From assembly GCA_035297385.1 (NCBI GenBank), contig DATGZD010000092.1, forward strand, positions 1-8,466: 8,466 nt of DNA, read 5' to 3'. The notes beneath the pieces were generated by a model. The model searched no databases, had not been told where the DNA came from, and saw only the letters and a program-made list of their open reading frames with translations. Position numbers and translations under genes: made by a program. Position 1 is the stretch's first letter. The number at the start of each line of letters is the position of its first letter. Below, piece by piece: positions 1 to 6,644 of the stretch. This stretch comes from UBA11855 sp035297385 (GTDB lineage Archaea > Thermoproteota > Bathyarchaeia > Bathyarchaeales > Bathycorpusculaceae).

Positions 1-440
1 CAATCTGACCACACATCAAATTAGATTCAAAATATCGAAGAGACTTCGAAGTGCGAGGTGGTTTTCTTCGCATGGAGATTTTCGTAGGTACTTATATGAG
101 GCTCTGATTTTCTCCATGCTTAACCAATAGATAGAGAGCTAAAAGCATCAAAATTGGCTTATTTTGATATTCAGACGCATTTTAGACCGTTTTCATTTTT
201 AACTATGAAGTGAAGAAGGCTTAGTTTTTTCTAAGTTATGCTCTTCGACATAATACTGGTCAAAATTTAACTTTAACGACTTGAATAAGCTTAATTTAAC
301 GTCTGATTATAGAAACAAAGATCATCGAAAAACGAAGTATGTTATGCAAGATTCGCATTATTTTAGTATCTCAATATTCCTAAACCGAAATAATTCCTTT
401 AATCAAACTCTAACCATAACTACCGGAGGCAGACAAGACA
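1..440. other. Upstream region of lonB with no convincing gene
   Basis: No ORF here has protein-like character with a ribosome-binding site. The best alternative is a 33-codon minus-strand frame (117 down to 16), which has no Shine-Dalgarno and is not supported. There is a 9-base inverted repeat (GCATGGAGA at 70-78, TCTCCATGC at 111-119) with a 32-base spacer, which is about what chance gives in DNA of this composition. The right end is AT-rich and must carry the lonB promoter, but I cannot single out a convincing TATA box. Confidence 0.6.
425..429 (+). promoter_or_regulatory. Shine-Dalgarno site of lonB (GGAGG)
   Basis: GGAGG ends 11 bases before the GTG at 441 and is the strongest Shine-Dalgarno in the first kilobase. 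It fixes the non-ATG start of lonB. Confidence 0.75.
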
Positions 441-2678
441 GTGGAATCTCTTGATTACTTTGGACATGATTCAGAAACTCTCACACGAAGTGTGGAAGGT
501 CGTTCGCTAAAGGTACGATGGAACTGGAGTAAGTTTCAAACGACAGAACGATATCCCGTGGATGATCACATGATTAACTGGGTTATCGGTCAAGAACAAG
601 CTTTGAATGAAAGTTTTTTATGCTTAAACGAATGGGTCCACAAGCTAAAGTATCTTGAAAAAACAGAATGGTACGCTAAGTGGAGTAATCCAAATCAGCA
701 AAAACCTTCAGCCAAAACAATGATCAGTCCGGGACCCTACCTTTTGTTGCTTGGAGATCCAGGAACTGGCAAATCGTTACTTGGCAGAGCTTTATCCGAG
801 AGACTAACTCAGGTTTACAAAGAAAATGGCATCAGACTCTTTGATGTTGTTTGTTGGAAGAATACGTCATTGCCGAGTGAACCCCGAATTTCAATTCATA
901 AAGCCGGAGAAGGAAAGAAGATTCTGCATGCTGAACAATTGAAAGAATTAAAGCGTAAGTTCGCCACAAAAGTCGGATTGAAAGCAGTTCAAAGCATAAT
1001 GATGGGAATAGGCGTGTTTTTGTTAGCATTAGGCTTTTTTTTTCTCATTCAAGCTTGGCAGACGTGGGTTGCAAACGGACCATACTTTGGTGAAACAGTT
1101 CAATCATTCTATGGCGGCAGCTTTACAGATTATTTCACTTCCAAGTTCATCTCACTCGTTCCGATGACCTTCATACCTGCTGGCAGCTTGATATTCTTCA
1201 GCATATTCATTTGGTTATTCACAAGGATGGGGGGTTTAAGTAACCTACGGGGCACGGGTGGCGCTCAACAGACTGAGGTACCGAAACTCATTGTGGATAA
1301 TAGCTCACAGACTGCACCCTTCGTCGATGCGACCGGACACATGAACGCACAACTTTTTGGTTCGATAGCATGGGATCCTTTCCAAACAGGTGGAATGGGA
1401 ACTCCTGAGCATCAGCGTGTAACGGCAGGCGATGTACATAACGCATCGATGGGAATTCTATATATTGATGAAATAAAAAATCTCGATCCTGAGGAAGCCG
1501 TGACACTCTTAACTGTCCTTGAAGATGGACAACTACCTATTACTCTCCGTGGAAAATGGCATGGAGGAGGCACAGCTGCAATGGCAGTTTCAACAGAACC
1601 CGTGCCAGCTATTACTTTCTTGCTTGGTGCTGGGAACTTTGATAGTATTGGTCAAGTCCATCCTGCTCTCATGGATCGCATCTACGGTTACGGAAAAGTA
1701 GTCAGAATGAACAATGACATGCCAAACACAATAGATAACAGACGTAAATATGTACAGTTTATTGCTCAAGAAGTGAAACGTTTTAACCTTGCACCTTTTA
1801 CAAGGGATGCTTGCATAGAAATAGTCGAAGAAGGCAGACGACGAAGCAATAAACGCGAGGCTTTGACAACGAGGTTTAGACCTCTAATCTCTATTGTGAA
1901 GACAGCAGCAACGTTGGCTATGAATGAGAATTCAAAGTATGTTCAACGAGAACATGTACTGGAGGCAATTGAGGAACACTGTAAAACTATCCAGAAACAG
2001 TTACTAGAACATGAGATGAGTGAACGAGGCAAACTTTTGGAGATTAAACCTGAAGGAACAAAACTTGGACAAATTCATGGCTTAGCAGTAGTTCACGATC
2101 CATATAGTGGCGAGATGACTGGCAGCGTTCTAAGCGTTAAAGCACAGTTGGTTAAGAAAGACACTCTTCCCCGTGCTCAACCGTTAAGGGGTTATTATAG
2201 AGTAACTGGCGTAGCAAAAGGTCAAAGCTTCATTGCAGATAGTATAGCTAAAGTTAGGAGTGTTATCCTACAAAAATATGGTTTGGATATAGCACAAGAT
2301 TACTTGAGTCACATAGACTTTGCTCAATCGTATGGTGTTGATGGTCCGTCAGCAGGTGTTACTATGACAATTTTACTCTGTTCACTGATTGAAGGAAAAC
2401 CAATTCGACAAGACGTAGCAGTTACTGGCGAAATCAATTTGAGTGTTAGCAACAATATCCAGATTACTGCGGTCGGTGGTGTCCACGAAAAAATTAAAGC
2501 TGCTGAAGCGTGGGGTTTCAAGAAAGTTGTGATTCCACAGAAAAACTATGAACATTCAATTGATCCTCGAGATTATACGATTGATGTTGTCCCAGCTGCT
2601 ACACTTGACGATTACTTAAAGCAATGTTTGGCAGAAGAGCCTATACTTGAAATCTCATACCTAAGAAGAAAATTATAG
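441..2678 (+). CDS. lonB: Membrane-anchored ATP-dependent protease LonB (archaeal Lon)
   Basis: This is an AAA+ serine protease that degrades misfolded and regulatory proteins at the inner face of the archaeal membrane. The 745 residues run as follows: conserved VIGQEQA at 48-54; Walker A GDPGTGKS at 105-112; two membrane segments at about 184-209 and 237-260, inserted between Walker A and Walker B as in archaeal LonB; Walker B GILYIDE at 338-344; sensor-1 asparagine in GAGNF (N399); arginine-finger region MDRI (R413); and a C-terminal protease domain from about 540. The catalytic dyad is intact: Ser637 in GPSAG and Lys684 in VHEKIK. Translation starts at GTG 441 with a good Shine-Dalgarno. 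It is longer than the roughly 620-650 residues I expect for the family. Part of the excess is an insertion of about 25 residues before Walker A. It stands alone, with no co-directional gene close by. Confidence 0.96.
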   Translation: MESLDYFGHDSETLTRSVEGRSLKVRWNWSKFQTTERYPVDDHMINWVIGQEQALNESFLCLNEWVHKLKYLEKTEWYAKWSNPNQQKPSAKTMISPGPYLLLLGDPGTGKSLLGRALSERLTQVYKENGIRLFDVVCWKNTSLPSEPRISIHKAGEGKKILHAEQLKELKRKFATKVGLKAVQSIMMGIGVFLLALGFFFLIQAWQTWVANGPYFGETVQSFYGGSFTDYFTSKFISLVPMTFIPAGSLIFFSIFIWLFTRMGGLSNLRGTGGAQQTEVPKLIVDNSSQTAPFVDATGHMNAQLFGSIAWDPFQTGGMGTPEHQRVTAGDVHNASMGILYIDEIKNLDPEEAVTLLTVLEDGQLPITLRGKWHGGGTAAMAVSTEPVPAITFLLGAGNFDSIGQVHPALMDRIYGYGKVVRMNNDMPNTIDNRRKYVQFIAQEVKRFNLAPFTRDACIEIVEEGRRRSNKREALTTRFRPLISIVKTAATLAMNENSKYVQREHVLEAIEEHCKTIQKQLLEHEMSERGKLLEIKPEGTKLGQIHGLAVVHDPYSGEMTGSVLSVKAQLVKKDTLPRAQPLRGYYRVTGVAKGQSFIADSIAKVRSVILQKYGLDIAQDYLSHIDFAQSYGVDGPSAGVTMTILLCSLIEGKPIRQDVAVTGEINLSVSNNIQITAVGGVHEKIKAAEAWGFKKVVIPQKNYEHSIDPRDYTIDVVPAATLDDYLKQCLAEEPILEISYLRRKL

Positions 2679-2959
2679 ACTATCAAGCACCCATCTTCGA
2701 AGTTAATTGCGAATTGTTCAATTTAAGCTAGTGCAAAGTGCGTAGAATTTAATTCTTGTTAAGATGTAGAAGTTCAATTCAGTGGAACCCGTGATAGACG
2801 TAAGACCAAGGAAAATTGTAATCCAATCATAGCCACCAATCAACACCAAAACAGGCGTATACGAAAGCATCGCCAACAACAAAATCAAAAAATATCAAAT
2901 ATAGTTAGCATAGTGGAAATGTTTGAATAATAGCCTCAAAATACTGTGACTAGATTACT
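2679..2959. other. Gap between lonB and yjbQ
   Basis: It contains the degenerate inverted repeat copy at 2856-2880 and a doubtful 50-codon minus-strand frame (2870 to 2718) that would encode a membrane-like peptide. A short dyad AGAAT-TTA-ATTCT near 2742-2754 could contribute to lonB transcript ending, but it has no T-run. The promoter for the gene at 2960 must lie here. AT-rich stretches occur at about 2887-2905, but I cannot assign one. Confidence 0.5.
2856..2880 (-). repeat. Degenerate inverted copy of the 22-base repeat
   Basis: On the plus strand this reads CGTATAC-G-AAAGCATC-GCC-AACAAC. The reverse complement of the perfect repeat at 5001-5022 and 7183-7204 is CGTATAC-A-AAAGCATC-AACAAA. 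The two match in the blocks CGTATAC, AAAGCATC and AACAA, with one substitution and a 3-base insertion between them. Common origin is likely but not certain. Confidence 0.5.
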
Positions 2960-3373
2960 ATGGCCAGTTTCAAGGTTTTTAACATACGACATGTATTTTC
3001 CACGGAAGGAGAAATTGATTTTGTAGATTTGACAAGCACAGTGCAGGAAGCAGTTAAAAAATCAGATATAAGAAATGGTCTGGTTCATGTTTTTGCACCT
3101 CATGCAACTGGTGTTTTGATTTTAACGGAAAACGATCCTGCATTATTGGAAGATATAGAAAAATTCTTAGAAGAATCAGTTCCACGAAATAAGAGGTATA
3201 ACCATCCATCAAATGCTCATGCACATTTAAGATCGATGTTGCTACCCCCGGATAGGACATTACCATTAATCGACGGCGAGGTTGAGTTTGGAACGTGGCA
3301 ATCGTTACTCTTTGTAGAAACCGACGTATATCCAAGAAAACGGACAATAATAATACAAGTCCTTGGCGAATAG
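2960..3373 (+). CDS. yjbQ: YjbQ/UPF0047 family protein
   Basis: This 137-residue protein has the usual length for the single-domain UPF0047 (YjbQ) family, small oligomeric beta-rich proteins. Some members show weak secondary thiamine-phosphate synthase activity, but the physiological substrate is unresolved, so the enzymatic name should be held loosely. Diagnostic motifs are all present: PHATG at 47-51 followed by TEND at 56-59; NAHAHLRSMLLPP from 85 with paired histidines H87 and H89, probable ligands; and LPLIDGEVEFGTWQ from 101 followed by FVETD. The ATG at 2960 is the only sensible start because an in-frame TAG lies three codons upstream (2951). No Shine-Dalgarno is visible, so translation may be leaderless or weakly initiated. 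No neighbour within 280 bases upstream or 430 downstream suggests an operon. Confidence 0.93.
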   Translation: MASFKVFNIRHVFSTEGEIDFVDLTSTVQEAVKKSDIRNGLVHVFAPHATGVLILTENDPALLEDIEKFLEESVPRNKRYNHPSNAHAHLRSMLLPPDRTLPLIDGEVEFGTWQSLLFVETDVYPRKRTIIIQVLGE

Positions 3374-3803
3374 TTGTTTTCATTGTCTTACATAGTATTA
3401 CTCGACTTCGATGCAACTTGGACTACTTGCTATCTGAAGAAATGGCAAATTTATCTATTCTATAAAAATAGTCGAGAATAGATTTGCGAGATTTAATCTT
3501 TTTTGTGTCAAAGGTAACCATTCGAAGATATTTCGTGATTGCTCTAGGAATGCTATGTGCAATACAAGTAAATTAACATATGTTAGCATACCGCTTGGCA
3601 ACGCTTTTGAACCTTTTTTGAGTGCCAATCTCTTCTTCTCTCAAACATTTTGACAACAAAGCACGTAATTTATTGGTAATCACATGTCAAAAACTGGCAG
3701 CAAAGTAAGCAAATTCTTGTTAACTCAAAGTTTTATCCTACATCCCAAGTAGTTTTTGTGATGATTATATAAGATTCGTTAGTTTTCGAAGAAATCGAAG
3801 TGC
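3374..3803. other. Intergenic region between convergent yjbQ and nicotinamidase
   Basis: The flanking genes converge here, so both transcripts should end in this stretch. On the plus strand a 9-base inverted repeat (ATCTATTCT at 3453-3461, AGAATAGAT at 3475-3483) is followed by a T-run near 3500, a weak candidate for the yjbQ terminator. A minus-strand frame (3683 to 3423) interrupted by a single TAA may be a decayed ORF and is listed separately. No convincing intact gene is present. Confidence 0.5.
3423..3683 (-). pseudogene. Possible decayed ORF of unknown family
   Basis: Read from a GTG at 3683, this frame gives 36 codons rich in Lys, Arg and Glu (…TQKRFKSVAKRYANI…), a TAA at 3575-3573, then 49 further codons in the same frame (…IPRAITKYLRMVTFDTKK…) before a TAG at 3425. 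The residue mix looks more protein-like than most intergenic frames, and only one stop separates the two halves. However, open runs of this length are expected by chance in DNA this AT-rich. No ribosome-binding site is seen and I do not recognise a family. Treat it as a candidate only. Confidence 0.25.
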
Positions 3804-4586
3804 TTATCTTTCAGTCTTTGTTTTTCGGTAAGGTCCACGTGATCTGAGTCTAGCTTTCTTCTTTATGGCAGCCTTCATTAATGAAGCTTCAGCAGACTGC
3901 TCTCCTTCAGGTTGCTCAAGTGGGATTTCACTTGATTCGGCAAAATCATCAACAGTTATAATACGTGCACCCTTCTGCTGCATCTCTTCAATAGCTTTCT
4001 GAGAATCATCAGGTTTGGCATTGATTCCCCGTATTGCATCTGAGAGTACGAACATGCTGAAGCCTGCTGCAAGACCGTCTAGAACGGAGTATCTTATACA
4101 GTAATCTGTCGTTAATCCTCCTATGAAAATTCGGTTTATGCTATTTTTTTCCAGTTCTTCCGCAAGGTTTGTTCCGTTGAAGCTGGAATATGCTTCGTGC
4201 TGGGGGTCCGTTGCTTTTGAAATAATAGTAACGTCTGAAGGGAGTTTAAGGTCACTATGAAACTTTGCGCCTTCGCTGTTTTGGACACAATGAATTGGCC
4301 AAAGACCACCAAATTCTTTAAATGATACATGATTTGGTGGATGCCAATCTCGGGTTGCGAATATTCTTGCATTCGCTGATTTAAAGAGATTGATATAATC
4401 ATTGAGTATAGGAATAATTTCGTTTCCGTTTGAGACCGGTAATGCACCACCTGACAAGAAATCATTTTGAATATCCGTGACTAGAAGTGCATCTTTTTTG
4501 CTTATGTAGATTTTTTCTTCCAAATAACACACCATTTTCAAGCTTGAGGCGAACAACAGCTCAAAATTGTTTAGCTGTTGAACCAT
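3804..4586 (-). CDS. pncA: Nicotinamidase (isochorismatase-like), with tailed C-terminus
   Basis: It hydrolyses nicotinamide to nicotinate and ammonia, feeding NAD salvage in the cytoplasm. The 260 residues carry the full active site by family pattern: catalytic Asp38 in VTDIQNDF, Lys124 in IISKATD, and nucleophile Cys153 in TTDYCIRYS. Metal ligands are Asp80 and His82 in TRDWHPP and His99 in WPIHC. The 42, 2 and 17 residue spacings fit archaeal nicotinamidase. The catalytic core spans about 31-215. Around it are a 30-residue N-terminal extension and a tail of about 40 residues: acidic and Pro/Glu-rich, then strongly basic (KKKARLRSRGPYRKTK). A BRE/TATA-like site centred about 26 bases before ATG 4586 supports this start on a leaderless transcript. 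A start at Met18 (4535) is the alternative. It diverges from the Lrp-type pseudogene. Confidence 0.92.
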   Translation of the reverse strand: MVQQLNNFELLFASSLKMVCYLEEKIYISKKDALLVTDIQNDFLSGGALPVSNGNEIIPILNDYINLFKSANARIFATRDWHPPNHVSFKEFGGLWPIHCVQNSEGAKFHSDLKLPSDVTIISKATDPQHEAYSSFNGTNLAEELEKNSINRIFIGGLTTDYCIRYSVLDGLAAGFSMFVLSDAIRGINAKPDDSQKAIEEMQQKGARIITVDDFAESSEIPLEQPEGEQSAEASLMKAAIKKKARLRSRGPYRKTKTER

Positions 4587-4608
4587 GCAGATAAAAATAC
4601 GGGGTTAT

Positions 4609-4624
4609 GGATAAAGTTTTTTCC
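4609..4624 (-). promoter_or_regulatory. BRE/TATA promoter of the nicotinamidase gene
   Basis: On the minus strand the order is GGAAAAAA (BRE-like, 4624-4617), then CTTTATCC (TATA-like, 4616-4609), then the ATG at 4586. The TATA centre lies about 26 bases before the A of the ATG. That is the archaeal spacing when transcription begins at the start codon. No Shine-Dalgarno precedes the gene, which agrees with a leaderless message. Assigned by pattern only. Confidence 0.5.
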
Positions 4625-4676
4625 TTTCTCAAATGCCAAAAAAGTAATTAACCAAATCAATCAATAGGAATGTTGT

Positions 4677-4682
4677 GAGGGG
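4677..4682 (+). promoter_or_regulatory. Relict Shine-Dalgarno of the Lrp-type pseudogene (GAGGGG)
   Basis: GAGGGG sits immediately before the ATG at 4684, closer than optimal. It supports that ATG as the original start of the broken gene and suggests the initiation region decayed less than the coding part. Confidence 0.45.
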
Positions 4683-4683
4683 T

Positions 4684-4950
4684 ATGGCTGTCTTAGCATA
4701 CGTTTTATTCAAAGTAAGTTCAGGAACAGAAAAGAGAAGTCACACAAAAATTAACAGAATTCAATGAAGTTATGCACGCAGACATCGTCTTTGGCGAATA
4801 CGATGTTATAGCAAAAATGTCCACGCAGAGTTTAGATTCACTGGAAACTTTTCAGAAAATGTGCGATCTGTCCCGAATCTGCTCGTTACATGAACAATGA
4901 TAATTTCCCGTGAATATAAAGGGAAAACTAACAGACCAAAAACCAAGTGA
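4684..4950 (+). pseudogene. Stand-alone Lrp/AsnC RAM-domain protein, frameshifted pseudogene
   Basis: In life this would be a protein of about 88 residues with only the ligand-binding RAM domain of Lrp/AsnC regulators and no DNA-binding domain. Such proteins sense amino acids and assemble with full-length partners. Frame 1 from ATG 4684 reads MAVLAYVLFKVSSGTEK. One extra A at about 4735 moves it to a second frame reading EVTQKLTEFNEVMHADIVFG and on to LETF. One missing base at about 4850-4852 returns it to the first frame, reading SENVRSVPNLLVT. A TGA at 4891 then interrupts, followed by TMIISREYKGK to the stop at 4948. The pieces join into a continuous RAM domain, including the VFGEYDV core. 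Three independent lesions make sequencing error alone unlikely. It lies between divergent pncA and nnr. Confidence 0.85.
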
Positions 4951-5000
4951 GCAGTAAATCATTATGCCACCCTTTGTGTAACATGTAATTGAAAACTATG

Positions 5001-5022
5001 TTTGTTGATGCTTTTGTATACG
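5001..5022 (+). repeat. 22-base direct repeat, copy 1
   Basis: TTTGTTGATGCTTTTGTATACG occurs here and again, identically and in the same orientation, at 7183-7204. With a one-base gap the match extends left through TATG. This copy ends 87 bases before the nnr start codon. The TTTTGTATA block is loosely TATA-like, so it may be a promoter or operator. It could also be a dispersed repeat. A 22-base exact match in 8.5 kb is far beyond chance. Confidence 0.85.
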
Positions 5023-5039
5023 ACTTAATAGTTAAATGG

Positions 5040-5066
5040 TAAGTTGCCATCTTTGGCATAGACTTA
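5040..5066 (+). other. Hairpin in the nnr leader
   Basis: TAAGT (5040-5044) pairs with ACTTA (5062-5066), and TGCCA (5045-5049) with TGGCA (5054-5058). The loop is TCTT (5050-5053) and a three-base bulge TAG lies at 5059-5061, giving ten pairs in all. It lies between repeat copy 1 and the Shine-Dalgarno at 5095, inside the likely 5' untranslated leader. Function is unknown and it may be incidental. Confidence 0.4.
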
Positions 5067-5094
5067 TCTTTAGTAAGCAAACATTTAGCTATTT

Positions 5095-5099
5095 GAGGT
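5095..5099 (+). promoter_or_regulatory. Shine-Dalgarno site of nnr (GAGGT)
   Basis: GAGGT ends 9 bases before ATG 5109 and identifies that codon as the nnr start. Confidence 0.65.
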
Positions 5100-5108
5100 T
5101 TAATCTTC

Positions 5109-6644
5109 ATGCCCGCAAGCGAAAGTAATTGTATCACTAGCAGGGAAATGCGAGCTTTGGAATCGAATGCCGAATACTGTGGAATTTCCTTGCTGCAGTT
5201 GATGGAGAATGCTGGACATAACGTAGCTACAGAAATTATAGCCCGTTTTGGCACCGATAAGGAGATTGTGATTTTTTGCGGCTTGGGCGGAAATGGCGGC
5301 GATGGTTTCGTGATTGCACGGCATCTTTTGTCAGCCGGATTTAAGGTAGCTGTTGTGTTGGCTGGTCGTGGAAAAGAAATCGCACATAATGCGGCAATGA
5401 AGAATTTTACTGTATTAAAGGCCCTTACGGACATACCTATCTATGAAGTTTTTGATAGCTCGTCGATTCCCAAAATACAAGCTGATGTTATCGTAGATGC
5501 CCTTTTGGGAACGGGTACCAAGGGTAGGCTTAGACCACCCATGACCCAGCTTATCGAATACATTAATTCAATGAGCGGGTTTAGGATTGCTGTCGATGTA
5601 CCCACTGGAATTGACGCAGACACTGGAGAGATTCTAGGCTTGGCAGTCAAGGCAGATTTAACAGTGACTTTTCATAAGCCAAAAATAGGATTTATGAATG
5701 CCAAGAAATATACTGGTCAGTTAATTGTTAATGATATTGGTTTACCAAAACAACTAGAAGAATTCGTTGGCCCTGGTGATGTTCTCTTAGTTGCCAAAAC
5801 ACGCGACCTATCTTCTCACAAGGGTGATTTTGGGCGCATTCTCTGTATTGGTGGAAATGAAGTCTTTACTGGCGCTCCAAGTTTGGTTGCCATGGCTGCA
5901 TTACGGACAGGTGTAGATATTGTGTACTTGGCTGCTCCCGCAAAAACGGCAACGGTGATTTCATCTATGTCTCCTGATCTAATCACGATTAAACTTGACG
6001 GCAATCATCTAAAACCAAGCAATATCGATACCCTTAAGCCATATATTGAAGCAGTAGATGCTGTCGTTTTAGGTCCAGGTTTAGGTTTACACCCAGAGAC
6101 CAAAGAATTCCTAAGCTCATTTATTGCTGTCATTGAATCTTTTAAAAAACCGTTGTTGTTGGATGCTGATGGATTAAAAGCGTTTTCTGAGTTTAAAAGA
6201 CCATTGAAGGTTCCAGCCATCTTGACTCCACATGCAGGAGAGTATACAACGCTAACTGGTCAAAAATTGCCTAGTAATATTGGCGAACGGGTGAGAATGG
6301 TTCAAAAGACTGCTACGGAATTAAATACTGTAATTTTAGTTAAGGGTAAAGTAGATTTGATTTGTAGTGAAAAACGGTTTAAGTTAAATTTTACAGGTAA
6401 CCCAGGCATGACTGTTGGCGGTACGGGCGACGTTTTATCAGGCGTTGTTGGTGCTCTGTTGGCCCAGAAGAATGATGCTTTTGAGGCTGCTGTTGCTGGT
6501 GCCTTCGTAAATGGTGCTGCAGGCGATTTTGTAGCTAATGAAGTTGGGTTTCATATGCTGGCAAGTGACTTATTCAAATATATACCTCAGGTGTTAAATG
6601 ATCCGATGAGGCATTTGCAGGTGCGAAAACAGAGTGGAACATAA
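5109..6644 (+). CDS. nnr: Bifunctional NAD(P)HX epimerase / ADP-dependent dehydratase
   Basis: It repairs hydrated NADH and NADPH. The N-terminal YjeF_N domain (about 10-220) interconverts R- and S-NAD(P)HX, and the C-terminal ribokinase-like domain (about 230-505) dehydrates S-NAD(P)HX, with ADP as cofactor in the prokaryotic enzymes. Epimerase motifs: LMENAG at 31-36, GLGGNGGDG at 58-66, VDALLGTG at 129-136 with Asp130, and VDVPTGIDADTG from 162. Dehydratase motifs: HKGDFGR at 237-243, GPGLG at 322-326, DADGL at 352-356, TPHAGE at 373-378, and GNPGMTVGGTGD at 430-441 with the catalytic-position Asp441. Length (511) is normal for the fused enzyme and all key motifs are present. ATG 5109 has a good Shine-Dalgarno. 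The last 11 bases overlap tsr3, so the two are probably co-transcribed. Repeat copy 1 and a leader hairpin lie upstream. Confidence 0.95.
   Translation: MPASESNCITSREMRALESNAEYCGISLLQLMENAGHNVATEIIARFGTDKEIVIFCGLGGNGGDGFVIARHLLSAGFKVAVVLAGRGKEIAHNAAMKNFTVLKALTDIPIYEVFDSSSIPKIQADVIVDALLGTGTKGRLRPPMTQLIEYINSMSGFRIAVDVPTGIDADTGEILGLAVKADLTVTFHKPKIGFMNAKKYTGQLIVNDIGLPKQLEEFVGPGDVLLVAKTRDLSSHKGDFGRILCIGGNEVFTGAPSLVAMAALRTGVDIVYLAAPAKTATVISSMSPDLITIKLDGNHLKPSNIDTLKPYIEAVDAVVLGPGLGLHPETKEFLSSFIAVIESFKKPLLLDADGLKAFSEFKRPLKVPAILTPHAGEYTTLTGQKLPSNIGERVRMVQKTATELNTVILVKGKVDLICSEKRFKLNFTGNPGMTVGGTGDVLSGVVGALLAQKNDAFEAAVAGAFVNGAAGDFVANEVGFHMLASDLFKYIPQVLNDPMRHLQVRKQSGT

Noticed and set aside
16..117. 33-codon minus-strand frame (MEKIRASYKYLRKSP…) in the leader of lonB
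   Set aside because: No ribosome-binding site and no recognised family. Dozens of frames this short are expected in the gaps of this window by chance.
70..119. 9-base inverted repeat GCATGGAGA / TCTCCATGC
   Set aside because: A match of this length within 50 bases is expected a few times in 8.5 kb at this composition, and it has no position relative to an identifiable promoter.
3453..3483. 9-base inverted repeat after yjbQ as an intrinsic terminator
   Set aside because: The stem is AT-rich with a 13-base loop and the T-run is about 15 bases further on. Archaeal termination does not need a hairpin, so it is kept only as a remark.
3684..3752. 22-residue plus-strand ORF (MSKTGSKVSKFLL…)
   Set aside because: Too short, without a convincing ribosome-binding site, and not recognised.
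3759..3765. GTGATGA resembling a C box of a C/D guide RNA; also TGATGA at about 8147
   Set aside because: No properly spaced D (CTGA) or internal C'/D' boxes follow either site.
45..3802. Recurring TTCGAA / TCGAAG sequences near 46, 2696, 3521 and 3785
   Set aside because: The count is close to chance for a six-base palindrome at about 37% G+C, and spacing to genes is inconsistent.
4998..5042. 14-residue ORF over repeat copy 1 (MFVDAFVYDLIVKW)
   Set aside because: The equivalent frame over repeat copy 2 has no start codon and ends differently, so the conservation is at DNA rather than protein level.
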